Below are positions 7,690 through 13,829 of a stretch of DNA of 19,286 nucleotides, piece after piece (the stretch's first letter is position 1; each line of letters starts with the position of its first letter). Both the position numbers and the translations under genes were made by a program. Source of the DNA: Trebonia sp035294225 (GTDB lineage: Bacteria; Actinomycetota; Actinomycetes; Streptosporangiales; Streptosporangiaceae); NCBI GenBank assembly GCA_035294225.1, contig DATGLH010000048.1, positions 1 to 19,286 of the forward strand, given 5' to 3'. The notes beneath the pieces are model-generated. The model saw only the letters and a list, made by a program, of their open reading frames with translations. It made no database searches and was not told where the DNA came from.

Positions 7690-8225
7690 GGGACAACGGT
7701 AACCGGCCACTTCCCCGCGCGCACGAGGCGCACCGCGAGCGACCCGACGAGCCGGTGGCCGGCCTTCGCCGAGGCACCGACGACCATCGCGTCGGCCCGG
7801 GTCTCGGCCGCGATGCGCTTGATCTCGGTGTAGGCGTCGCCGCGCGCGGCGATGAACGTGATCGAGATGCCCAGTTCCCGCGCCACCTGCTCGGCCCGGG
7901 CGCGCATCTGCCCGGCCAGCTCGTCCTGGGCCTGCATCTCCGCCGCCATCACGGACGCCCCCGTCGGGGAGGCGGCCAGCATGGCCGGGACGGGCGAGAC
8001 GTAGACCGCGACGAGCCTGGCGCGCTGCCTGCGGGCCAGCCCGGCGGCGTACCACGCCGCCCGGGTCGCGGTCACCGAGTCGTCGACACCCACCAGGATC
8101 ACCGACGGCCCGTCGGTGCCCAGCTCGAAGCCGCCTCGCCCGAGCCAGGTGGACGCGGATTCGCCGTGCTCGCCGTGCTCGCCGCGTTCGCCGTGCTCGC
8201 CGCGCTCCGGCCCGCCGTGGGACAT
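7686..8225 (-). CDS. Universal stress protein (UspA family)
   Basis: 179 aa. The USP fold begins near residue 41 (SVILVGVDDSVTATRAAWYAAG) and ends with ADAMVVGASAKAGHRLVGSLAVRLV and WPVTVVP. USPs are cytosolic stress proteins, many of which bind ATP. The loop here is G-A-S-A, seven residues, then G-S, two residues shorter than the classical G-2x-G-9x-G-S/T, so ATP binding may be altered. Residues 1-40 are an extra N-terminus rich in Gly/Glu/His/Arg, made of GEH and GER triplets encoded by a 9-bp tandem repeat. The ATG at 8225 is chosen because a TACACT box ends exactly 6 nt upstream, which predicts a leaderless transcript; no SD is visible. The gene is divergent from the SNF2 gene (63 bp between starts) and coupled to the SixA-type gene downstream. 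Confidence 0.88.
   Translation of the reverse strand: MSHGGPERGEHGERGEHGEHGESASTWLGRGGFELGTDGPSVILVGVDDSVTATRAAWYAAGLARRQRARLVAVYVSPVPAMLAASPTGASVMAAEMQAQDELAGQMRARAEQVARELGISITFIAARGDAYTEIKRIAAETRADAMVVGASAKAGHRLVGSLAVRLVRAGKWPVTVVP
8161..8205 (-). repeat. Five-unit 9-bp tandem repeat in the stress-protein N-terminus
   Basis: On the plus strand there are five consecutive 9-bp units starting TCGCCG (TCGCCGTGC, TCGCCGTGC, TCGCCGCGT, TCGCCGTGC, TCGCCGCGC). On the minus strand they encode the GEH/GER triplets at about residues 8-22 of the universal stress protein. The unit length is a multiple of three, so copy-number change would keep the frame. Confidence 0.9.
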
Positions 8226-8231
8226 GCCAGC

Positions 8232-8237
8232 AGTGTA
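8232..8237 (-). promoter_or_regulatory. -10 box (TACACT) for leaderless stress-protein transcript
   Basis: Read on the minus strand, TACACT matches the actinobacterial TANNNT -10 element. It is separated from the ATG at 8225 by exactly 6 nt, so transcription would begin at the A of the start codon. No clear -35 is seen. Confidence 0.5.
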
Positions 8238-8276
8238 TGTCCGGCATGTCCAGCGCGCGCCAGCGCCCGGAGCGGT

Positions 8277-8282
8277 TACCCT
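8277..8282 (+). promoter_or_regulatory. -10 box (TACCCT) for leaderless SNF2 transcript
   Basis: TACCCT fits TANNNT and is followed by 6 nt and then the GTG at 8289. This supports GTG 8289 as both transcription and translation start. No SD or -35 is evident. Confidence 0.5.
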
Positions 8283-8288
8283 CGACGG

Positions 8289-11200
8289 GTGCAGCGCGTT
8301 GTGATGCGGGATGTCGACCTTGCTTCCTTCCAGGACGCGGTGAGCCCTGCCGGCCGCGCCGAAGGGGCCGAGTGCGTCCGCCGCGGCGCGGTCGTCCAGA
8401 TGGCCTGGGAGGCTTCGCAGCAGCTGCTCACCGGGACGGTGCGGGACGCCGCCGGCGACATCAGGACCGTCTCCGCCGCCTTCCGGGCGTCCGCCGGGTT
8501 CCCGCTGCGGTTCCGGGTCGGCCATTGCAGCTGCGCCGCCGGGGTCAACTGCGCCCACGTCGCCGCGCTCGTCGTCGCCGCGACCGACGAGACCGCGCTG
8601 CCCGTGCCCCGGGCGGCGGCCCGCCGGTCCAGGCTGCCCTGGGAGCAGTCGCTGGACTCGCTGCTCGCCACGCCGGGGACCCCCGGCACCGCCGACGGCA
8701 CCGGGGACGGCACGCCGCTGGCCGTCGAGCTCTCGCTGGTGCCGGACACGCCGGAGCCGTCGCGCTACCCCGCCTACCGCGCCCGCCAGGCGCCGGGCGC
8801 CGGCGACGGCACCCGCCGCCTGAGACTCCAGGCCCGCCTGGTGCAGCGCGGCCGCGGCGGCGGCTGGATCGCCGGCGGCCTCACCTGGTCCAGGCTGGAG
8901 TACCTGCTGCTGCGCAGCGAGTACCCAGCGGCGCACGTCCGCCTGCTGCACGAGCTGTATGCCCTCTACCGGGCGAGCGCCGCGGCCCAGTACCCCTCCT
9001 CCTACGGCTACGGCTACGGCGACCAGAAGTACCTCGACCTGTCCGCCTGCGAGTCCCGGCAGCTCTGGCCGGCCCTTGAGCAAGCGCACGCCATCGGCAT
9101 CCCGGTGGTGTACCCCGGCACGCAGGGGAGGGTGCCGCCGCACGTCAGCGCCGAACTCTGCCTCGACGTCACCACCGACGCCACAGGCGACGCCACGGGC
9201 GGCATCGGCGGCGAGGGGAGCGCGCTGCTGATCGCCCCGGTGATCAGGACGGCCGACGGCGCGGACGCGGTTCCGCTCAGGTTCATCGGCACCGACGGCC
9301 ACGGCGTCGTCTTCGCCGACCGTACCGCCGGCCATGCGCAGGGCCGCCCGGCGGAGCACGCACGGTTCCGGCTCGCCCGGCTCACCGCCCCCGTCCCCCC
9401 GCAGCTCCAGCACCTCGCCCTGACCGGCGAGCAGCTCGTGGTGCCCGCCGCCGGGCAGGCGGCGTTCCTCGCCCGCTACTACCCGCGGCTGCGCCGGGCG
9501 GCCACGGTGATCTCGTCAGACGGATCGTTCACCCCGCCGCGGATCTCCGGCCCGCAGCTGGTGGTCAGCGCCGCCTACTCGGGCGGTCACGACGTCGAGG
9601 TCAGCTGGGAGTGGGCCTACCGGGTCGGCGACTCGGAGCTGCGGGCACCGCTCGGCGCCGACACGGCCGGGTTCCGCGACCCGGCAGCCGAGGCCCGGCT
9701 GCTCGCCTCCCTTGAGGGACTGCCAGCCGGCGCCGCGGGGGTGCCGCGGGCCCTGCACGATCCCGAACGGGCCGTGGCTCCTCTCACCGTCCTCCACGGG
9801 CTCGACACGATGGTGTTCAGCACCGAGGTGCTGCCGCTGCTGTCCGGCCGGGACGGTGTCCGCGTCGAAGTGTCCGGGCGCCGCCCGGACTACCGGGAGG
9901 CGGGCGACTCGCTGCGGATCGGCATGTCCGCGAGCGAGCTGGACGGCGAGCCGGACTGGTTCGACCTCGGCATCGCCGTCACGGTCGAGGGCCGCGAGGT
10001 GCCGTTCGCCGACCTGTTCGTGGCGCTCGCCAGCGGCCAGTCGCACCTGCTGCTGCCCGACGGGGCGTACTTCTCCCTCGACAAACCCGAACTGGCCGCC
10101 CTGGCCCGGCTCATCGAGGAGGCCCGCGCGCTGCAAGACCGGCCCGACGGCCCGCTGCGCATCAGCCGGTACCAGGCCGGGTTCTGGGAAGAGCTCGCCG
10201 GCCTGGGCACGGTCACCCGCCAGGCGCGAGCATGGCAGCGCCAGGTGCAGGGGCTGCTGTCCGCCTCCGGGGCCGGCCGGACCGAGCCGCCCGCTGCGCT
10301 GCGCGGGCGGCTGCGCCCGTATCAGCTGGCCGGCTTCCAGTGGCTCGCGTTCTTGTGGGAGCACGGGCTCGGCGGCATCCTGGCCGATGACATGGGGCTG
10401 GGCAAGACGCTGCAAACGCTGGCCCTGCTGCGCCACGCGAGGACGGCGGGGAACGGGGAGCCGGCCGCTTCCGTTCGGAATGGTCCCTTCCTTATCGTCG
10501 CCCCCACCAGCGTGCTGGCGAACTGGGCGGCGGAAGCGCACCGGTTCACCCCGGACCTGAAGGTGGTCACGATCGGGGACACGCTGCGCCGCCGCGGCGC
10601 GTCGCTCGGGGAGGCGATCGCCGGCGCCGACGCGGTGGTGACCTCGTACACGCTGCTGCGGCTGGACGCCGACTCCTACGCCAGCGCGCGGTGGTCGGGC
10701 CTGGTGCTCGACGAGGCGCAGTACGTGAAGAACCACCAGTCCAAGACGTACCAGTGCGCGCGCCGGATCCCCGCCCCGTTCAAGATCGCGATCACCGGCA
10801 CGCCGATGGAGAACAACCTGATGGAGCTGTGGTCGCTGCTGTCGATCACCGCTCCCGGGCTGTTCCCGAACCCGGAGCGGTTCCGCGAGTACTATGCCCG
10901 CCCGATCGAGAAGCAGGGCGACGCCGAGCTGCTCGCCCGGCTACGCCGCCGCATCAAGCCGCTCATCATGCGCCGCACGAAGGAGCAGGTGGCCGCCGAC
11001 CTGCCGGAAAAGCAGGAGCAGGTGCTCCAGGTCGAGCTGCACCCGCGGCACCGCAGGCTGTACCAGACGCACCTGCAGCGGGAGCGGCAGAAGGTGCTCG
11101 GCCTGCTCGGGGACGTCAGCCGCAACCGGTTCACGATCCTGCGCTCGCTCACGCTGCTGCGGCAGCTTTCGCTGCACGCCGGGCTGATCGACGAGGCGCA

Positions 11201-11717
11201 CCAGGACGTGCCGAGCGCCAAGATCGACGCGCTGCTTGAGCAGATCGCGGACGTGGCCGGGGGCGGCCACCGGGCGCTGGTGTTCAGCCAGTTCACCCGG
11301 TTCCTGCGCATGGTGCGCGGCCGCCTGGAGGCGGCGGGGGTGCCATGCTGCTACCTGGACGGGGGGACGGCCGACCGTGCCGCGGTGATCTCCTCTTTCA
11401 CGGACGGGACCGCGCCGGTGTTCCTCATCAGCCTGAAGGCCGGCGGATTCGGGCTGAACCTCACCGAGGCCGACTACTGCTTCCTGCTCGATCCGTGGTG
11501 GAACCCCGCCACCGAGGCGCAGGCGGTGGACCGCACGCACCGCATCGGGCAGACCCGGAAGGTGATGGTGTACCGGCTGATCGCCGGCGGCACCATCGAG
11601 GAGAAGGTCATGGCCCTCAAGGCACGCAAGGCCGAGCTGTTCGCCAGCGTCATCGACAGCGACGGCGCGTTCAGCTCCGCGCTGGACGCCGACGACATCC
11701 GCGCCCTGCTCGCCTAG
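8289..11717 (+). CDS. SNF2-family ATPase/helicase with N-terminal SWIM zinc finger
   Basis: 1142 aa, a DNA-dependent translocase of superfamily 2. A SWIM zinc finger lies at about 78-95 (C80-x-C82 ... C88-x-H90). A long middle region is variable and contains a Tyr/Gly stretch (YGYGYGD). The SNF2 ATPase core starts near 675 (LRPYQLAGFQWL). Walker A is DDMGLGKT (K706), the Walker B box is DEAQ at 808-811, and motif III is ITGTPMENN. The helicase C lobe has FSQFTRFL, LISLKAGGFGLNLT, DPWWNP and motif VI RTHRIGQ at 1082-1088. Bacterial members (HepA/RapA-like and SWIM-SNF2) act on nucleoprotein complexes, in repair or transcription recycling; the specific role here is unknown. GTG 8289 is preferred as start because of the TACCCT box 6 nt upstream; ATG 8304 is an alternative. 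Adjacent genes suggest no partner. Confidence 0.9.
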   Translation: MQRVVMRDVDLASFQDAVSPAGRAEGAECVRRGAVVQMAWEASQQLLTGTVRDAAGDIRTVSAAFRASAGFPLRFRVGHCSCAAGVNCAHVAALVVAATDETALPVPRAAARRSRLPWEQSLDSLLATPGTPGTADGTGDGTPLAVELSLVPDTPEPSRYPAYRARQAPGAGDGTRRLRLQARLVQRGRGGGWIAGGLTWSRLEYLLLRSEYPAAHVRLLHELYALYRASAAAQYPSSYGYGYGDQKYLDLSACESRQLWPALEQAHAIGIPVVYPGTQGRVPPHVSAELCLDVTTDATGDATGGIGGEGSALLIAPVIRTADGADAVPLRFIGTDGHGVVFADRTAGHAQGRPAEHARFRLARLTAPVPPQLQHLALTGEQLVVPAAGQAAFLARYYPRLRRAATVISSDGSFTPPRISGPQLVVSAAYSGGHDVEVSWEWAYRVGDSELRAPLGADTAGFRDPAAEARLLASLEGLPAGAAGVPRALHDPERAVAPLTVLHGLDTMVFSTEVLPLLSGRDGVRVEVSGRRPDYREAGDSLRIGMSASELDGEPDWFDLGIAVTVEGREVPFADLFVALASGQSHLLLPDGAYFSLDKPELAALARLIEEARALQDRPDGPLRISRYQAGFWEELAGLGTVTRQARAWQRQVQGLLSASGAGRTEPPAALRGRLRPYQLAGFQWLAFLWEHGLGGILADDMGLGKTLQTLALLRHARTAGNGEPAASVRNGPFLIVAPTSVLANWAAEAHRFTPDLKVVTIGDTLRRRGASLGEAIAGADAVVTSYTLLRLDADSYASARWSGLVLDEAQYVKNHQSKTYQCARRIPAPFKIAITGTPMENNLMELWSLLSITAPGLFPNPERFREYYARPIEKQGDAELLARLRRRIKPLIMRRTKEQVAADLPEKQEQVLQVELHPRHRRLYQTHLQRERQKVLGLLGDVSRNRFTILRSLTLLRQLSLHAGLIDEAHQDVPSAKIDALLEQIADVAGGGHRALVFSQFTRFLRMVRGRLEAAGVPCCYLDGGTADRAAVISSFTDGTAPVFLISLKAGGFGLNLTEADYCFLLDPWWNPATEAQAVDRTHRIGQTRKVMVYRLIAGGTIEEKVMALKARKAELFASVIDSDGAFSSALDADDIRALLA

Positions 11718-11730
11718 CGCTCGCCTAGCG
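11709..11730 (+). repeat. 11-bp tandem duplication across the SNF2 stop codon
   Basis: CTCGCCTAGCG occurs twice without a gap (11709-11719 and 11720-11730). The first copy contains the TAG stop of the SNF2 gene, and the second copy lies just before the terminator palindrome. It looks like a simple slippage duplication. Confidence 0.9.
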
Positions 11731-11760
11731 GGCCCGGGGGCGCCGCGGCGCCCCCGGGCC
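11731..11760 (+). terminator. Perfect 30-bp palindromic terminator after the SNF2 gene
   Basis: The left arm (11731-11744, GGCCCGGGGGCGCC) is the exact reverse complement of 11747-11760, and the two central bases (GC) are self-complementary. It begins 13 bp after the SNF2 stop. It lacks a T-run, as many actinobacterial terminators do. The stability of an all-GC 14-bp stem makes a terminator or mRNA 3'-end stabiliser the natural reading. Confidence 0.75.
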
Positions 11761-11837
11761 GGTTCCCGCCGCCACAGGGGTCACACGGGCCACGGCCGCC
11801 CCAGTACCGAGCCTGCTGCGGGACACGGCCGGCCGGC

Positions 11838-11895
11838 GAAGGCGACAAAGCCTTCATGAGGAAGGATTTAACGCGAATAGGACGTAAAGCCTTCA
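11838..11895. repeat. Paired AAAGCCTTCA direct repeats with small hairpins before the Clp-N remnant
   Basis: AAAGCCTTCA occurs at 11847-11856 and 11886-11895 (39-bp period), just upstream of the ATGs at 11901 and 11905. The first copy also takes part in two mutually exclusive small stems: GAAGGC (11838-11843) with GCCTTC (11850-11855), and CCTTC (11851-11855) with GAAGG (11861-11865). This more A/T-rich stretch looks like an old promoter or operator region of the gene whose remnant follows. Binding by a regulator is inference. Confidence 0.4.
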
Positions 11896-11904
11896 GGATC
11901 ATGG

Positions 11905-12134
11905 ATGGCGTCACCTTTCGGCTGGCCCACGGCCGAGTTCCCCGTCCCCCTGGACAACCTGATCGCCTACGTCAGGGCCCTGCACCCGGACGGCGCCCCG
12001 GCGGTGCCACGTTCTCCCGGTTCACGCCGCGTGCCAGGAACGTCCTCGCCGCCGGGTTCGCCGCCCTCCGGGCCGGCCGCCGCAAGGCGGCCGGCCCGGA
12101 GCTTGGGGTACAGGACCTGCTCATCCTAGCGTGA
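11905..12134 (+). pseudogene. Remnant of a Clp-N-domain regulatory protein (internal deletion and frameshift)
   Basis: Two pieces in different frames resemble the two ends of one actinobacterial family. In the frame of ATG 11905, residues 11-30 include EFPVPLDNLIAYVRALHPDG, like the N-terminus of these proteins. From about 12008, in the frame of ATG 11901, the sequence FSRFTPRARNVLAAG followed by GVQDLLIL resembles the start of a Clp N-terminal domain. Intact relatives carry, between these parts, a stretch of several dozen residues containing a helix-turn-helix, and they continue past the last motif. Here the middle is missing, the frame shifts near 11990-12010, and a TGA stops the second piece at 12132-12134, inside the left arm of the large inverted repeat. 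The gene is therefore probably dead. Family assignment is from memory of sequence patterns, not a search. Confidence 0.6.
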
Positions 12135-12171
12135 ATCCAGTTAGGCTAACTGGATTCACGCTAGGATGAGC
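12119..12171. repeat. 25-bp perfect inverted repeat, 3-nt loop, abutting the ATPase gene
   Basis: The left arm 12119-12143 (begins GCTCATCCTAGCG, ends CCAGTTA) is the exact reverse complement of 12147-12171, and the loop is GGC. The left arm contains the last codons and stop of the Clp-N remnant. The right arm contains a TAGGAT -10 box and ends 2 bp before the ATPase ATG. It could act as an operator covering the promoter, as a strong RNA hairpin for read-through transcripts, or as an end of an inserted element. It is far beyond chance for a 53-bp stretch. Confidence 0.9.
12162..12167 (+). promoter_or_regulatory. -10 box (TAGGAT) for leaderless ATPase transcript
   Basis: TAGGAT lies inside the right arm of the inverted repeat and is followed by GAGCCC and then ATG 12174, exactly 6 nt. 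This is the same geometry as at 8225 (minus) and 8289 (plus). GGATGAG could alternatively serve as a poor ribosome-binding site. Confidence 0.45.
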
Positions 12172-12173
12172 CC

Positions 12174-13640
12174 ATGGTCGCGATCGCCAGGCCAGCGGAC
12201 ATCTTCAACCGGACCCATGAGTGGGAGGACCTGGCCAGGTTCGCGGCCGACGGGGCTCCCGGGCTGCGGATCGGGATCGTGCGAGGCCGCCGCCGCCACG
12301 GAAAGTCGTTCCTGCTCGAGCATGTGTGCCGGGCCGTCCACGGCGCTTACCTGCTGGCTCTGCAAGAGAGCCGGACCATGGCGCTTGATCATTTCTCCGA
12401 CGCGCTCGGGCGCTGGCTCGGCTTCCGTGTCGGCCGGCTCGCCAGCTGGGCAGAGGCTCTCGACACCGCCGTCGAGAGCCTGTCCCGGATCGGCGTCCCG
12501 CTGCTAGTGCTGGACGAATTCCCGTATCTCGCGGCGCACTCGCCGGAACTGCCGTCGGTTATCCAGGCGCTGTACGACCGTCGGGGGCCGGCCAGCGGCG
12601 CACCGGGATTCAAGATCATCCTCTGCGGGTCGGCGATCTCGGTGATGTCCACTCTGCTGGCCGGCAACCAGGCACTGCGCGGCCGGGCCGTCATCGACAT
12701 GCGCATGGGGCCGTTCTCGTACCGGGATGCCGCCGCCTACTGGGGTGCCGACGCGGAGACGGCGTTCCTGGTCGATGCCGTGCTTGGCGGCGCACCAGGA
12801 TATAAGGACATCGTCGGTGCGCCGCCGGCACCGGACCGCTTCTTCGAATGGCTCGAACGCAGCGTGCTGAATCCCTCGCACGCCCTGTTCACGGAGCCCG
12901 ACTACCTGCTGGCCGAGGACCCGAGGATCGGGGACCGCGCCGTCTATCACGCGATCTGGGAAGCGGTCGCCGGCGGCGCGACCACCCCCACGCGGATCGC
13001 GTCGCTGATGGGCATGGATACCAGCACGCTCACCTATCACCTGAACGTCATGCGGGACGGCGGGTTCCTCCGTCATGACCAAGACCTGCTATTGCAGCGC
13101 CGACCGGTAATTACCGTCGCCGACCCGGTGGTGAGGTTTCACAACCTCGTGGTCAAGCCGAACTTGCTGGACTTCGAAATGCGTAACACAAGGCCGGCCT
13201 GGGAGCGTTCGCTGGCGACATTCACGGCCAAGATCGAAGGACCGCACTTTGAGGAACTCGCCCGCGAATGGACCCGCCGCCACGCCCACGAGGCGGGCCT
13301 GGACAGCATCGGCCAGGTGGGGACGACCGTAGTCGCCTGCCGGGAGCACGGGGGACACGAGGTAGACGTGGTCGCCCTGGACCGCAGCTCCCTGCCTCGC
13401 CGCAAGAACGCGGACATCGCCTTGCTCGGCGAGGCCAAGCACACCAGCCAGCCACGCGGCATCGCGGATCTGCGCCGACTGGAGCACGTCGCCGCCCTGT
13501 TGTCCGAGCGCGGCTGGAATACCGCCTCCACGGCATTCGCGCTCTTCTCCCGCAGCGGCTTCACCAGGGAACTGACGGAGGCCGTCGGCGGCAAGCGGGT
13601 CCGCCTCCTCAGCCTTGGCGACCTCTACCGGGCAGGATGA
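12174..13640 (+). CDS. Archaeal-type ATPase with winged helix and PD-(D/E)XK-like C-terminus (DUF234-like)
   Basis: 488 aa, AAA+/STAND-like. Walker A is GRRRHGKS (38-45), Walker B is LLVLDEF with D114-E115, and CGSAISVM (151-158) fits the sensor-1 strand. A winged-helix-like part at about 255-305 (TPTRIASLMGMDTSTLTYHLNVM) is followed by a C-terminal restriction-endonuclease-like module: HEVDVVALDR (D398) then LLGEAKHT (E420-x-K422). This layout matches the archaeal ATPase family whose C-terminal DUF234 has a nuclease-like fold. Members are patchily distributed, prone to transfer, and of unknown function. Third positions look less GC-biased than in neighbouring genes (several TAT, ATT, GAA, TTG codons), which fits acquisition. 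It stands alone: the start sits 2 bp from a 25-bp inverted repeat, the 3' flank has no partner gene, and AGGATGAGCC occurs at both ends. Confidence 0.82.
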   Translation: MVAIARPADIFNRTHEWEDLARFAADGAPGLRIGIVRGRRRHGKSFLLEHVCRAVHGAYLLALQESRTMALDHFSDALGRWLGFRVGRLASWAEALDTAVESLSRIGVPLLVLDEFPYLAAHSPELPSVIQALYDRRGPASGAPGFKIILCGSAISVMSTLLAGNQALRGRAVIDMRMGPFSYRDAAAYWGADAETAFLVDAVLGGAPGYKDIVGAPPAPDRFFEWLERSVLNPSHALFTEPDYLLAEDPRIGDRAVYHAIWEAVAGGATTPTRIASLMGMDTSTLTYHLNVMRDGGFLRHDQDLLLQRRPVITVADPVVRFHNLVVKPNLLDFEMRNTRPAWERSLATFTAKIEGPHFEELAREWTRRHAHEAGLDSIGQVGTTVVACREHGGHEVDVVALDRSSLPRRKNADIALLGEAKHTSQPRGIADLRRLEHVAALLSERGWNTASTAFALFSRSGFTRELTEAVGGKRVRLLSLGDLYRAG

Positions 13641-13641
13641 G

Positions 13642-13829
13642 CCTCCCCGGGAGGGGACGGCCGCGGGGTTGTGGCCGGGCACAAGCCGGACGGCCGCTCC
13701 TCATTCGGGCGAAACGGGGACAGCTCCTCCAGTTTGACCTGGGAACCTTGCACGGGAAAGGATCGTGCCTGAAGATCGCCCGAGGTCGCTAAGGCTATAG
13801 AGCTGAGGCTATAGAGGAGCTATGACGGC
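13642..13829. promoter_or_regulatory. Leader of the molybdenum hydroxylase operon
   Basis: A 188-bp gap with no convincing gene. CCTCCC-C-GGGAGG at 13642-13654 and a TTGTG/CACAA stem shortly after may terminate the ATPase transcript. GCACG (13750-13754) and CGTGC (13764-13768) form an inverted repeat with a 9-bp spacer. AGGCTATAGAG is repeated at 13792-13802 and 13806-13816 (14-bp period), directly before the ribosome-binding site GAGGAG (13814-13819). The repeats are operator candidates for the operon; TATAGA within them is a possible -10 element. Confidence 0.4.

Noticed and set aside
9000..9023. TACGGC repeats in the SNF2 gene as a regulatory repeat
   Set aside because: Only three short units, encoding YGYGYG in a variable region of the protein. 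No sign of more than local low complexity.
13655..13666. Second copy of GGGGACGGCCGC, as at 3485-3496, as a shared regulator site
   Set aside because: The right half-site is missing here (GCGGGG follows). A 12-mer of this composition can recur by chance in such DNA.
13268..13792. 174-aa plus-strand open frame overlapping the end of the ATPase gene
   Set aside because: Mostly out-of-frame ATPase sequence. The unique tail after 13640 shows no motif and no ribosome-binding site.
13822..13824. ATG 13822 as start of the molybdopterin subunit
   Set aside because: It reads ATG-ACG-GCG-TGA and stops. GTG 13830 has suitable spacing from GAGGAG and opens the conserved frame.
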